64,000 nt of DNA, from the NCBI GenBank assembly GCA_020740775.1, contig JAHEWK010000008.1:1178001-1242000 (forward strand), read 5' to 3'. Of the stretch, positions 20,441 to 33,589 are shown one piece after another. The number at the start of each line of letters is the position of its first letter. The first letter of the stretch is position 1. Below the pieces are notes generated by a model, which saw only the letters and a list, made by a program, of their open reading frames with translations, had not been told where the DNA came from and made no database searches. This DNA is from Ilyonectria destructans (lineage: Eukaryota > Ascomycota > Sordariomycetes > Hypocreales > Nectriaceae). The position numbers were made by a program, and so were the translations under genes.

Positions 20441-23168
20441 ATGGGCGCGAGCGACTCCAAGCTCGTTTTCAAACAGGGCATCTTCCGACTGTCGGAGGAG
20501 CGCCACATTCCACCCGATGATGCCTACTGGACTTCCGTTCGGCCCCCGTGCTCCCCACCAAGGTGATCCATGGCTTGCTAACACCGAGTAGTTCTGGGAA
20601 CTCCCCGAGTCCTCTGAGGACGTCTTCAGTCTATTCACACCCGCGGATATCCGACGAACCCGAGATCGCGCCCTCGAAAACCTCGAGACCCTCATTCTTG
20701 CCGTCACGTCCTGCCTATTCAGACTACGTCATCATCCGTCGTTTCCCGATCCGGAGCTTGCCTCTGAACGGGAAGCGTTGAACTGCATCAGAGTCCTTAA
20801 CCGAATCTTACCCTACCTCTACGAAAAGGATTCGTTGGCCTCTTGGGAGGAGAAGTTTTTCTGGGGCCAGAGGAGAAAGCGCACTCGTCATGCCGCCATC
20901 GCCAACGAAGTTCTGTTCGACGAAGCTCAAGTCGAAGAGGTCAAGACCCAGGGTACGGAATTCGAAGACGTGAAACCGTTGGCGGAGGAGTTGATTGATA
21001 CACTGGTCGACTTGTTGTTTTTCTCCGAACTTACTCTGCCCCGGCAGCCAAGCGGAAAGTCCAAGGTCAGCTACGCAATATGGCAGAGTGGTGTGGGATG
21101 CAACACGGCTGTTGCCACCACCAAGGAGTATGAGAGCAACCGATCGGAGATTTTGCGCCTACTCTTGACCCTCACAGGCCAGAGCATGTATATGACCGCA
21201 GGAGTTCTTCCGCAGAGGGGGGTGCGAGCCTTGACCCATCTCTGTTCATGCGCTGAGAAGCAGGTGGTGCTTTCGGTTCTGTGCTCGTTGCTCAATACGG
21301 TACGTCGGCCAATGCTTCTAGCATAAAGCACTTGACTAACATAGAAACCCGTCTAGACCCTGAAGTACAACCCTGCCAGTTGGCGCGTGCCTTACAATAC
21401 TCTAGTGTTCAAGGATGGAAAAGAGATGCTAGTGACGTATTCTCTGCAGTTCCTGTTGGTTCTGCTTCTATATCCCATTCCTGAAAGTCCGTCCAACCCA
21501 TCACCAAAGAACTTCTATCGACACTTCCTCGGGCGACTTCACCGACCACAGGACTTTCAATTCATTGTGGACGGAATGACTCGGGTTCTCAACCAGCCAC
21601 TCCAGGAGAAGTCTTCCTATCTCCCAGGAGCTCAATCATCTGGCAACTTTGCGCCAGAGATACTCATGTTGTTCTGGGAGATAACTCAGTGTAACAAGAG
21701 ATTCCGATCTTTCATCATTGACACTGAAAGAGCACATGACTTTGTCATCCTAACTCTATTTTACGCTTTGGAGTACAAGAATGACACGGCGAAGCAAGGA
21801 GTAGTGCGCATGTGCGCATTCTTATTGCAGACTCTCAGCGTGGAAACCAACTTTGGAATCAACCTGAACAAATATTTTGAAGGTCAAGACAGCCTGCCCG
21901 CCTCAATACGGGTCCCGGGTTTCAGGGGCACCTACGCAGATTTCTTGATTCATTCGATTTATACCTTGATTACCACGAGCCAGGGCAAGTTGACGGCGAT
22001 ATACCCAGCCCTCCTGGCGGTGATCAATAATATTGCCCCATACCTTGAGGGCCTCAGCAGCACCAGCAGCTCAAAGCTTTTGCAGCTGTTCTCATCCATG
22101 TCGGCGCCGTCATTTTTACTGGCCAACGATTCGAACCACAACCTCCTCCACTCCCTTCTAGAATCGATAAATTCTATTATCGAAAACAAATACGCCAAGA
22201 ACCCCGAATTAATATTCATAATTTTGAAGAACAAGAAGCGCATCGAGGCTCTTCGGTCCTTCACGCTGGAGAGTGGTCAGGAGGAGGTGGAGAGAAGAAA
22301 CAGAAGGAGAAAGGATTCTGGTGGCCAAATCGACCCATTTGATTCCGGATCTGTTCGAAGCTCAGTCGATAGTATGAGGAGTCCTACAGTCACTCAAACC
22401 CGACCTTCAGCGCTAGAAGAAGTTCCAGAGGATGGCGCATTCGCCATTGGAGACGACGATGACGATAGCGATGACGACCATCAACCAACTCCCGCGCGAT
22501 CAACTTCAAGCGAGAATCAATCACAGGCATCCTCGACGGCAAATGTCGAGGATGCGGTGCCAACTCAACTACGAGGCATGTCAGAGAAGGCTCGGGGCAA
22601 AATGCCAGCGGGCGTCCCAACCTTCTCACGGCAAAACAGCACCACCAGCCTCGCTGCACACTCGATTTCGGGACCGTCACAAAGTGGCGGGTTTGAGCCA
22701 ACAGCTCATTGGATTGATAGTTGGCTGCCGGAACTTCCCCTCCATACCATCTTGGCCGTTATTCAGCAGGTCTCTGCTTTACTCCCGCGCCAGGATCTGG
22801 CACACGATACACCTACCCCGGAAACACTACGGCGGCTCTCGGGGACTGAAGTTGTCGGCATCGAGGCCTCCCCTCCCCGGGTTCATTCATTTGAATGGTC
22901 TCAATTGGCCCTGGGGTGGTATGAATCGCTCCTGTGGGGCATCGTGTTTACAAGCGAGATGCAAGTTGCCAGAGGGCCCATGGGAATTTGGAATGGCACC
23001 GCGATCAAGCTCTTCCGGGTCCAGGAAACAGCACCTGAGGGTCCGACCCTGACCTCACCTCGGGGAGCAGTCGACGCCATGGGGAGCAACCTCGTGTCAC
23101 GGATAGGGCAGATGAACCTTCGGGGCGCGCCCGCGGCAGGGAGTCCGCCTCCGCAACAGCATCACTAG
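20441..23168 (+). CDS. Hid-1 family protein (Ecm30-like)
   Basis: Three exons (20441-20536, 20592-21299, 21357-23168) give 871 residues, all in phase. The protein starts MGASDSKLVFKQGIFRLSEE, with a Gly-2 that fits N-terminal myristoylation known in Hid-1 proteins. The conserved N-terminal block continues with HIPPDDAYW and FWELPESSEDVFSLFTPADI. The core runs through LLNTTLKYNPASWRVPYNTL, and the C-terminal block PTAHWIDSWLPELPLHTIL and WYESLLWGIVFTSE is also present. Between them lies a low-complexity Ser/Asp-rich insert (about residues 570-700). Known role: peripheral Golgi-associated factor in secretory sorting and dense-core vesicle formation in animals; the yeast relative is Ecm30. It shares a 331-bp divergent promoter with PET127. 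Confidence 0.9.
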
Positions 23169-24142
23169 CAGAGAGGCGGCCAAAGGGGAAAGCGGTGACG
23201 GATAGTGACGGAAACAGTATCCAGAAGCATTGAGGTGTTTGGGATTTTGAGGATTGTAAGGCGTTTGGGGATCCAGAGTCGAGGTGTGGGCAATTTTGGA
23301 GATATCGGTAGTTAGGCAACGTAGTTAGCCAAGTAGCATGGCACAAATGTGCTTCATCAAGGCCAAAGTTTTGAATCATGCGTTACAGTTCCCCGACAGC
23401 AATGCTCTCAGATTTATCCGGTGCTTTGTCATGCATTATGGCAATTACCTGACGTTTCACATGTCTATCTGCCCACCTCCTTGCAAGGGCCCACGAGTCA
23501 TTCGGCAGCCAGCGTCGGACATACCACGTAGTATTAGGCAGTACGTGCAGCAGCCACAGCATGCAGCCAACAACAACAATAACAACACCAGGATCCCTGG
23601 CGCTGCGCAACTGCCGGTTCCTTGGTGCTTCCTTGATTTTTGTGCAGGAAACTTGGAAAACACAGCTGGCAAGGCGACGGCGCAGCACCCACGACTGGCC
23701 CGCTGCTGTGCTTCGGAGCTTGCAGATGCTAGGATCCTAGCCCATCATTTCCGCACCCCGGGAGCAAGCTCGAAGCTCTCGCACGCACCGCCACTAATGT
23801 CCAAGCGCCAGGCCAATCGTGGATGGCGTCGGGCCATTTCGAGGACGTTGCAGCGCGCGAAAGCCACAGCGCCACCCTGTAATCCTGCCAACGCAGCCAC
23901 GCCAATATCGCTTTAATATGCGCCGGGTCTGTCAGTTATCAGGCCCTGGGGCGGTGGTGTGTGGAAGGGTTCTCGTTTTGCCGATTACCGAGCTGGGCTG
24001 TCCTTCGACCTTTCATTCATGAGCTGCTCGCCTACTGCCGCGTTGGGACGGTCTTTTGTTGTCCTGATCTGCGCCCGACCGTGTTCGTGTTCCTCACAGC
24101 CGTGTCAAGTGTGGAGCTGAGCTGAGCTGAGCCGTGTAAGAC
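23169..24142. other. 0.97 kb intergenic region
   Basis: Contains the HID1-like 3' UTR and the promoter of the following gene. A short CAACAACAACAATAACAACA run lies near 23567-23586, and a GAGCTGAGCTGAGC repeat near 24116. The open frame at 23338-23916 looks non-coding. Confidence 0.45.
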
Positions 24143-25897
24143 ATGGCCGGCGACGATCCTCTGCTGAGCCCGCCCGCGGGGAGCTCTGGCAGCGAGATCC
24201 TCCCATACCGTATACATGTTAGCCTCACCTCGCCCTGAGAACCTTCTCCCCGTTGCACCGGCGCGTTTGTGGCTGACATTGTGGGAATAGGTGTCGAACA
24301 AGTATCTCGACATTACACGACAGAAGCTGGAGCTCACCCGGCTTCCCCATGAGCCCCGCTCCAAGGACTGGTGGGAACCGAAGCCGCAGGTGGAATCGCT
24401 GATCGATTTCTGGTGAGTTGAATCATTTTTCTCAAGAATAACGATAAATATTCATGAAACTGACCGAGAGACAGGCAGGAGCATTACTCGTGGCCGAATC
24501 ATGAGGAGAAGCTCAATTCTACCGTGCCTCAGTACCGCACAAGCTTCCAGACGCCTCCGCCAGCAACACCCGTGAGGGTTCACTTCATCCATGCTCGATC
24601 GCGTCACGCGAATGCAGTTCCGCTACTTCTTATTCCCCCCTTCCCTTTGACCAACCTATCCTTAATCCACTTCATTTCACCCCTCACCGACCCCGAAGAT
24701 GCCGGGACCCAACAGCCCTTCCACTTGGTGATTCCAGCGCTGCCGGGCTTGGGCTTCAGTGACCCCTTGCCGAACAGCGCACCTCCGATTTCCACGTCGG
24801 CAAACATGTTGGATGCGCTGATGAAGAGGCTCGGCTATCCGCGCTACATCGCCTCCAACGCGGGAGCTGCGTCGATGTCGCCTGCCAAGATTGATTGGAG
24901 ACTTGTCAAGCATCTCTCGCAGCACTATCTGGAGTCGTGCCGGGCTGTCCATCTCATCTCTCCACCCTTGAGCTCCCCGAAGATTAAGGAGTCAGCGGCC
25001 GAATGGTCGAAATGGACTCTTGCGCGCCTCTTCAGCTCGCCCATTCTGGGATACTCCAAAGAAGACTTCTCCGCATCAACAAAAGTCGACAAGTCGCAGT
25101 CCAAGGCTAAGAAGGATTCGCCGCTTGGGCAACTCAGTTCAGGGAGTTGGGAACCAAACACGCCGTCGTATGCCCTGTGTGACTCTCCTACGGGCCTTCT
25201 TCTCTGCGTATTGAAGACTTTGCGGCTTCTCGGTCCCAGGAGGGAGTTGAAACCGGACGACATCATCACGTTGACGCAACTAGTATGGTTGCCCGGGCCC
25301 GAAGCGGCACTGCGGTTCTGGGCGCATTGTGCAGCTCAGGCTGAGCCGGTGGAATCTAACAAGCCAACTAGCAAGCCCAAGGTTGCCATCACTGTGTTCC
25401 TGGGTAACGAGGAGCAACCCGACCAGTCAAAGACATTGCCTCTCCCTGCGAAGAACACATACGCCTGTCCTAGCTGGGCGAGGACGGAGTTCCAGGTGAT
25501 TCACTCGAATCGAGTGACAGGGAAGCCCGGTTTCCTGGCGTGGGATCGACCTGATGTCATTATAGACGGCGTGAGGGATCTCGCTAAGGCCATTCTAGCT
25601 ACGGACAAGAGCATGCAAGTCTCAAATCAGCCCGACACTGTTCCTCAGCAGCAGGCCGTTGCTCAGCCCGAACGCCCGGCGTTGGCGCCGCCAGCTCCTC
25701 TTCCAGCAGATCTATCTGGATCGACAGTGCAGGGAACATTTGGAGCGATAGCTGAGTCGGCGGACGAAACGGCAGCTGAGACACCTTCCCAAGATCCGGT
25801 GAAGCCTTCAGCCAAGAAGGCTGTTGCTGGCGAGGGTCACAACGTCGCCCTCCCAGAGACTCCAAAGAAATCGACCAGGGTTGAAAGCCCACATTAA
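24143..25897 (+). CDS. Epoxide-hydrolase-like protein lacking the catalytic nucleophile motif
   Basis: Three exons (24143-24217, 24291-24412, 24475-25897) give 539 residues, in phase. The N-terminus matches the epoxide hydrolase N-terminal (EHN) domain: PYRIHVSNKYLDITRQKLEL, then RLPHEPRSKDWW and FWQEHYSWPNHEEKLN. The alpha/beta-hydrolase part keeps FHLVIPALPGLGFSD (residues about 148-162) and a MLDALMKRLGYPRY helix. Where active enzymes have the nucleophile elbow (a GGDWG-type motif), this protein reads SNAGAASMSP (about 193-202), with no Asp. The HGWP-type oxyanion loop is replaced by IPPFPLTN. The C-terminal 150 residues are Pro/Ala/Ser-rich. It may be a non-catalytic homologue; loss of activity is inferred from the missing motifs only. 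Confidence 0.75.
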
Positions 25898-26543
25898 GGC
25901 AGTGGGTTAGCAGGATGGTGCTTATATCATAAAAGCGCTGTAATATGAATAGGGCAGTAGTGGTCTGGGAGCAAAAGGGAAGGGATATGATGATGACTGG
26001 GTGGGTATAATCCTCGAGGGAAGCAATTGTCGTTCATTTGGTCAAGTATTTAATAGATGGGCTGAAGGGTGACTGAGCTCTGCAGGCTGGCGAAATTGTA
26101 ATTACACAAAAGCATACCGATATACAAAACGCATGCATGATATATATACCGCTCTTCTATCTTCATCACGGTGTCCATATCCGGAGGCTGTGAAGTCAAG
26201 GAGGAATGTGGCTGCTGTCTGGTGGAGGCTGAGTGTGGTCTGTGCTAGCGCAACCTCGAAGCTCCAGGTCATTGAGGCACGTATCCCACGCCGCTGCACC
26301 TCTAACCTCTAACGACTAATGTTCCATCCCAGCTCCAACCTCTCCCAACCTTGAACCCAATAACCCACTCTCATACGTACAGTAACGAATTCCTGACGGC
26401 CTGCACACGCATACGACACTCTTCATTCCTGCGGCGAACCACAGACCAACTCCCGCGCTCGCTGCGGCGACGATGCCCCCCGATCCCCGTCTCTCGTGAC
26501 CACGCCCAACGCATCCCTCTCTAGCCCCGACTCCAACTCCACC
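25898..26543. other. 0.65 kb intergenic region
   Basis: 3' flank of the epoxide-hydrolase-like gene and promoter plus leader of SEC8. A short upstream ATG (26473, terminating at 26497-26499) sits about 70 nt before the SEC8 start and could act as a uORF. Confidence 0.45.
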
Positions 26544-29500
26544 ATGGCGAGCCGCTACGGTCAATCGTACCGCGAGGGCAACGGCTACGGCAACTTTGGC
26601 CGCCCGGGCGACGACTACAAGAACTTCCAAGATGGCCAACCCGGCGACCGATATGGCGCGCCGCCCTCGCTGCCGCCCCCGCGACAGCAGCTGCCGCCCC
26701 CTGCCATCCGCAACATGCCCTCTCGATCGCGCGTGCAAGAGACAAACGCCGAGAGGCAGATTGGCCAGGTCCTAGAGCACATCAAGTCGGAATGGCCCTC
26801 CATGTGCCAGGACGACTGCGTCCCCGTCCAGCTTTCGCTGCAGCTTCTCGACTCCAGCTCCGTCGGCCGCGCCCACGAATATCGCAAATTCCAAAAGACC
26901 CATTCATACCTGCAGGACTCCCTCAAGGGCATCGTCCACGAACATCATCAGGGCTTCAATAGTTCCATCGGTACTTTCCACAAGATCCAGGGCAGCATCC
27001 AGGCCTCGCAGAAACGGGTCCGCACCCTCAAGGAGTCCCTGGCCAACTCCAAGACGAGTCTCTGCTCGACAGATTTGGAGCTTAAGAAGCTCTCCAAGTC
27101 GTCACAAGAGTTCGACGATCTGCTTCTAGTTCTTAACGAGCTGGACGAGCTGCGTGCAGTGCCCGATCAACTCGAGGCCCGGATATCCGAGAAGCGCTTC
27201 TTGACAGCCGTCGAGGTGCTGCAGAATGCGCTCCGGAAGCTCAGGAAGCCCGAGTTGGACGACATTGGTGCACTAGCCGACCTGAGAAGCTATCTTGCCA
27301 ACCAGGAGACTGCCCTAATGGATATTCTGGTGGAGGAGCTACACGAGCACCTCTATCTCAAGTCACCATATTGCCAGGAGAGATGGCAGAGTCTAGCCAA
27401 GGCCCAGGGTGCCCTCAATGAGAGCTACAGTGACACAAGTGCCATTGCTCCATTCCATACGATTCTTGACTCTGTCGATATCGAAAAGGCAGTGAGCGAG
27501 GATCCGATGAAGAACCCCGAGGCAGACACATTCTATTACACTACGTTGCTCGTTGAGTCGCTAAACAAGCTTGGACGGCTGCAAAATGCTGTTGAGACTC
27601 TCAAACAGCGATTACCAGTTGAGCTCTTCGGAATCGTCAATGAGACAATCAACGAGGTAGACCAACGTCACCCAAGCTCCCTACGCGGAGGATCAGCCAA
27701 GGGCGAAGGTCTCCATGTTTACGGAACCCGCGAGACCCAGATGCGGGCTGATGTCATCTTCGATCTACTTTGGACGCTCTACGGCAAATTTGAGGCGATC
27801 GGTGAAGGACATCGCATCTTCCACGAATCCATCAAGATCCTCATCCGTCGCGAAGGCGCTGGTAACAACAGTGCTCTCCTTGGCAGCTTCAAGGAGCTGT
27901 GGAATCTCTACCAGAACGAGATCAGGACTCTCCTGCACAATTATGTCACGACCGAGGCAGATGTTTATCAATTTGATTCTCCCCAACCAGGCAATACACT
28001 CGGTGGCAAGAAGGATCCTATGCGAGAGCACCTGTTCAAGTTTTCTGAGGCTGATGCCAAGTCCGTTGATATGACGACGGAGTTTGATGCCCTGGAGAAC
28101 ATCATTCAAGCGGCTGTTCCCGGTCTCGGTGGCCGAAAAGCTGACAAGAAGAACCGACCGGTTGTTGATAGCGGAAACAGAAGAGGTGGTGAGTCCGGGT
28201 ACGGGAGCAATCAACAGACGGTTGGTTCGTACAAGTCTCTGGTAGAGCCCAGTGTCTTCAATATGAGCCTCTTGCTGCCTCCAACGCTCGTATTTCTGCA
28301 GAGACTCAAGGGCATTGTGCCACCTGGATCAGATCTCGCGGCCAGTACGCTAACCACGTTCCTGGATAACTTCCTGGTCAACGTGTTCCAGCCCCAGCTG
28401 GACGAGACCTTGGCAAAACTCAGCGATACCGTCTTCGGGGAGGCGGATGCCTTTGCACAAGACCCTGCCTGGAGCCAAGTTGCGCGCCGGCCTGTGTTCC
28501 GAGGAACAACTGCCTTCTTCGAGGTGGTTACCTCATTCTGTCGCATGCTAGGAACGATCCCGCCTGACCAGGCCCTGAGCTCGTTGATGGTGACCCAGAT
28601 GATGCGATACTATGATCGTTGCTTCAGCTGGTACAAGTCACTAGTGATTCAGGCTCAGGAACAGGCTGTCGACCCAACCAACGCTAACCTAAGGGCGTCG
28701 GCTCGCCTCTCGTTGGATGTGGGGGATATCCAAGAGACAATGAAGAGGCTGTGGACGGCGGATGAGATGGACTGGGAGCTAGCGGAGAAGGAAGTCCACC
28801 AGCTGATCGAGCAAACCAACGACTCGCCGTTGGAAGCCAAAGACATTATCCAAGACCGAGATTCAATCTCGTCCCTATGTCTCTTGTACACCAGTATGAA
28901 ATGGCTTGCCGTCAAGATTTCTGGTCTGAGATACATCACCATGCACGAGACAGATACGGCACGGCAGAACCTCTCACGTCACTCGAGCCGCCGATGGACC
29001 CTGATGAACGACCCGAACAAGAATACAAGCGAGCAGGGGCCTGTGCAGTTGCCGCTGACTCAGGATACTGTCCAGTACGTTGTGTATTGATTCGAGGTTC
29101 ACAAACACCACTAACCAGAAACAGAGCATTCGACAGCATCGTATCGTCGTTTGAAGAGCTGGCTGGCACGGCTCTCCTGACACTACACATGGAAATACGA
29201 TGCCGTATTGTGCATTCCCTCCGGATCGCACTGTCGCCGAGTGTGGCGCCTTACCTGCTCGACCAGGAGGTGAATGAGCCAGATCCGCAGATTCTGAATC
29301 TCAACTCGGAGCTTGTCAACTTCGACGAGACGATTGTGCGGTTCCTTCGGGACAAGGAGATTTCCTTTATCCGAACAGGATTGGGCTTGCTAATCAACTG
29401 CTACCTGGTGAGCAACGCCAACATGGCGTCGCCGATGAACAGCAAGGGTTGCGGGCGGATGCAGCTCAACATCCTAGTGCTGCAGCAGAACCTCAAGAAC

Positions 29501-29779
29501 GTGGAGGAGGGCGTAGATCTAGCGCGAGCAGCCAACTACTTCTCGCTATACGAGCAAGGGGCCGACGCAATTGTGGACAAGGCTCGCGAGGACAAGGAGC
29601 TCCAGCGGGGGAACAGCTGCCAAGACGCAGAGCATTTTTCATACGATGAATTGAAGGCGCTAGTAGAGCTATGCTACAGCGAGCAGTTGGCTCACCCGGA
29701 GCGCGGGATTGCGTCTGCTGCGAAGCGGCAGATGGCGGATAAGCTGCTGGGGCTGAGCGAGCACATGTGGCAAACGTAG
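26544..29779 (+). CDS. SEC8: Exocyst complex subunit Sec8
   Basis: Two exons (26544-29074, 29125-29779) give 1061 residues, the normal Sec8 length. The exocyst tethers secretory vesicles to the plasma membrane at sites of polarised growth, such as hyphal tips. A Gly/Tyr/Pro-rich N-terminus precedes the conserved Sec8 coiled-coil region: RQIGQVLEHIKSEWPSMCQD, then LKGIVHEHHQGFNSSIGTFH and IQASQKRVRTLKESL, and ELDELRAVPDQLEARISEKR. The start is the ATG at 26544 in a CCACCATGG context; no in-frame ATG lies upstream. The 50-bp intron near the 3' end has donor GTACGT and acceptor AACAG, joining DTVQ to AFDSIVSSFEEL. The C-terminus ends QMADKLLGLSEHMWQT. Confidence 0.93.
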
Positions 29780-32700
29780 CACGAGGAGGGATCAGCTGGG
29801 TTACCATCGGGATAGAGTTGGGTGGCTTTTCGGGATGTGAGGAACTAGCATGATGAGATGATGATGCGGACCGGATGTGATATAGTAGCCGAGCAACTCG
29901 GCGCAAATGCAACGCAACTTGGAATGCGAGATGTGAGATGCTAGCTGCGGGCCTCCTGCACAACATTTTCCTCCCGAGCGCCGCTTACATAGCAGACTTA
30001 GACCGGCGGCATTAGGATTTAACGAGCAACGACGCGTCACTTGAACGACGAGTACGGGTATGGCACGGCAACCATGGCAACACCACGCAAGATGTCCAAG
30101 CAGCGAGTGAGTAGGAAGAACGTGAGTGGTGCGCTGGCAATCACAACCGGCGGCTGCTACGTCAACCGATGCAGTCAGGCGGCGAGCCACGCGATGTTGA
30201 CACCCATCAACACCGTCTGTGTAACGTAGAATGGAAACAAGGCATCCCACCACATGCATGCAACGCACTCTGAGAGGTTCCCGGGTGCAACCAAAGGGGC
30301 AAACGCTCCCCCTCCTCTCCAGACGCCTCTTTGACGTTTAAACAGCTGACGTGAGCCGGCGCTTGCACTGCTCCAATCCCCGAACATGCTAGGGGATACC
30401 AGTCCAACGCACGCTCGCTTCCCCGCATTCAAGATGGCGATGTGCTACGGAAGTTTGATATTAGATGTTGCGGTGTGTGTGGTTCTCAGGGAGGCAGCCA
30501 GGGCTTGTGGCGATGGCCGGGCTGTCCCAGCTGGACACAACGTACGAATACTCCAGACAACTCGCGCGGACATGGACACGGCATAGCATGAGAATATCCG
30601 TGCAGTGTTCGAGAATGGGCATGGGGCATGGGGACCGGGGGGACGGACTGGACTTGAGGACTGGGAACAGGGATTAGACCAGCCAGCGGTCCGTACGAGA
30701 CGTGACGAGGTGAGATAGTGATGGAAGATGGAAGATGGGAGATGGTGATGTCGATGCGAAAGATCAACGCCGATTGATTGGGCGTCTTGTCACGGCTAGT
30801 CTGATCATGCCGTGGTTAAACTTGAATCGAGGATCCAGCCTAGCCAAATCAGCTCCCTCAGACACCGCAGGCAAAGCCCCGTAGCTAAGACATCTCGTTG
30901 ACCGAGCAAGAGAAACAAGCAGGGCAGGCAGGTCAAGGTGAATCAGGGCGCTGAGACTTTTGCTTCTTTTTTGGTTTTATTTTTGGCTTCTGCTTGCGTA
31001 CGAATACGTACGAGTTCCCTCTATTAATGTACGAGGCTTGGGCTGGGCTCGGCTGGGGCTGGGATCCATTCCGGGGGCGCGCCAGAGCGGCTTCCATGGA
31101 AGAGAGACAGAAATAGGGGTGGAGACGAGAAATCACAGAGCCGAGAGAGGGATGGAAATAATCCCCAGGAATCCGAGATTCCCGTGGGTTTGGACTCCAC
31201 TACTGGGGGAAGAGGAAGGTGGTCAGCCCTCTGGAGATCTGGAAGCCTGGAAGGGGACTCTATCGCCTTGGCAGCTGAACGGCTTCAGTCAGTCGAAACA
31301 AGCATCATCTCGCAAATATGGCCTGGGGAGGGAGCTTAAAATGCTGGTGGTTCCCTGCACAGCTGCAGACAGGCCGCTGCAATGCAATAATCAGCTGCAT
31401 TGGACCGGCCATGCCGCCGCCAGCTTCACTAGGAGCTGCTGCTGCGGCGACGGCTTTCGCTTCCAACTACAAATGTCCAGTGCAGCGGTCCACTGCAGAC
31501 CGCCGACATACGTAGGTCCGGTACGTAGGCCGCATGGGCAAATGGGCCGTGGATCTGGTGGCCCACGGATTGGATGGAGCCCCTGAGGCTTGATTGACTC
31601 TCTGTTAGTGGTCAGTTGGCCGCTGGTGTATTAGTGGGCATGATGGATGGATGGAGATGGATGGATCATGGATCCGTCCATGGGAATCACAGGCACCCAA
31701 TGTAAGAAGTACCACGCAGTACCCTCAACGCGCACTAAAAACAAGGCATATCGCCTCATGCTTCAGACTCGGCCTAGCGACTCGGTACCTTGCATGGCCC
31801 ATTGTGCGCCGTCGCCCCCTTCCTGGCCGAACCCCCCCGCCTGTCCGTTGTTCTGCGTCTCTGGCGTCCGCCGTGCCCAATGCAAGCCCGCGCCGCCCGC
31901 CCCGGCCGTCTCGAAAGCACCCGCTAAAAACCGAGCCTGCAAAAGTGGAGTGGAGCGGAGGAGGATGGGAGGACGCCGCCGGCCACGATGTTGCCCTGTA
32001 ATATTTCCTCCAGAACGTGAGGTTCATCTTGGTGGTGGCACACTGGCAGGCCAAGGGGTGGGGGAGCGAGCTAGTAATTACCGGACCGGTCTCCAGTGGG
32101 CACCTTAATCCAGGGCTCAAACACGTTGATCGCTGAGGAGGGTCGTCCTTGAATTAACAAGCCATGCGTTGTTACTATGTACTATGTACTGGGTCATGTA
32201 ACTGTAGCCGTCATTCATCTCTCGCTTATCAGCCCTGAATCTCGGTCCCCTTCTCTCGTCTCTCGTCAACGTCGGTGCCAGTGACTGCCAAAACACAGGT
32301 CTAAATAATAGGCCACAGACGGTTGCATCGCTGAGGACCAGGGTCGTCCGTTGACCACTTTTCGTCCGACTTGCAGTGGTTCCGTTCCCCTATCCCCTTT
32401 CTACGGTATTTCCGCCCCTCTCTCTCGACTCCATCCCATTTCTTCCGCGGTCCTGCGTATACCGACGGTGCTTGACACTCTTGAGCTCCACCTCTTTGCG
32501 TAATTCTTTTATTTATTTTTAGGCTGCAGCTCCTCCGGGTCTCTCCTCTTGCCCGTCCTTTGTCCGTCCTCTCCATCCACTGCAGAAAAAGTCCCAAGGG
32601 GAAAGCCCCGAGACGCAGGCACAAAGCCCTCTATATTTACCCTCTTCTCCAGGGGGTTTCCGCGCACTCCAGCGAGCCTAGCCTGCTAGCCGACCTACCT

Positions 32701-32865
32701 ATCCAAGGGCCTCCACTGAAAAATTCCACAGCGCTCCAGACAAGAACCCGTGGCAGTGGACGACGAGACAATCAACAGAGCCACCCACATACCCGACCCG
32801 GGAGCCACCCACACCGGCCACCCACACCAGGGCCGATTTGATTGACCAGGGGTTGACGCTCTTGT

Positions 32866-32990
32866 CCTTGTTGGTCTGTGTCCTTGGTCGTCTCCTTGGC
32901 CTCCTTGGTCCTCCTTGTTGGTCCTCCTTGTTGGTCCTCCTCTCCTTGGTCTCTCCTTGGGTCTCTCCTTGGGTCTCCTTGTTGGCCTTG
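32866..32990. repeat. Degenerate tandem repeat (CTCCTTGG-type units)
   Basis: Imperfect 12-14-nt copies such as GTCTCTCCTTGG and TCCTCCTTGTTGG follow each other through this tract. It is non-coding. Confidence 0.7.
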
Positions 32991-33096
32991 ATTCATACAT
33001 CCCATCCGCTCTCTCATCAATCCTTCCCTCCTGCGCATGTCAATCCAGTCTTGGCTTTAGCCGCGTCCACTCTCTTTCTTCTCTCTCACACGCACA

Positions 33097-33114
33097 ACAC
33101 ACACACACACACAC
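33097..33114. repeat. AC dinucleotide microsatellite
   Basis: An uninterrupted AC run of about nine units sits inside a pyrimidine-rich tract. Confidence 0.8.
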
Positions 33115-33589
33115 TCACTCTCTCTGTTCTCTTCCACTTTCCACTTCTCTTCCCTCCTTTTTCCTCCTTCTCTCCCGCGACAGTCACCGCCAAAACCTCC
33201 CGATCCCGAACAAACCCCCCGACTCCCGACCCCCCGACCCCACGCGTCCGAGCGGCAGAAGCCACCTCATCCCTCGTCGCTCGCTCGTTCAGAGCTCCAT
33301 TCCCCTGGATTTTTGGGGGGGACCCTGACGTGGTGGATACCTTTCAGACACTGCACGCATAGGCCTAAGCTCCAGCACTGGCGCTGGCATTGGCTCTGGT
33401 CTCTCAACTTTGATCCTCCTTCTCCCGCCATTTCATCCACGGCAACGAACCGCGACCGCGACCGCGACTTTCTTCCCCTTTCCTCTACCAGCAACGCTTC
33501 CCGGTCCGCCCAGTAACACAACCAACAACGGGCTCGCATCATCTTCTTTCGACGAGCTCTTCTGGCCCGGAGGCCCTGTTGCTGCCATC

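Larger units (their letters stand above)
29780..33589. other. 3.8 kb non-coding region upstream of the KNR4 homologue
   Basis: No supportable gene. The open frames here (for example 30960-31586 and 31647-32108) show no domain or coding bias. Contents are SEC8 3' flank, a GATG-rich simple stretch (31641-31670), a CTCCTTGG tandem tract (32866-32990), an AC dinucleotide run (33097-33114) and a long pyrimidine-rich tract (about 33060-33185) typical of strong fungal promoters and leaders. Part is probably the promoter and 5' UTR of the gene starting at 33590. Confidence 0.5.

Noticed and set aside
30960..31586. 208-codon plus-strand ORF in the region upstream of the KNR4 homologue
   Set aside because: Composition and lack of any domain suggest chance; no splice signals link it to the downstream gene.
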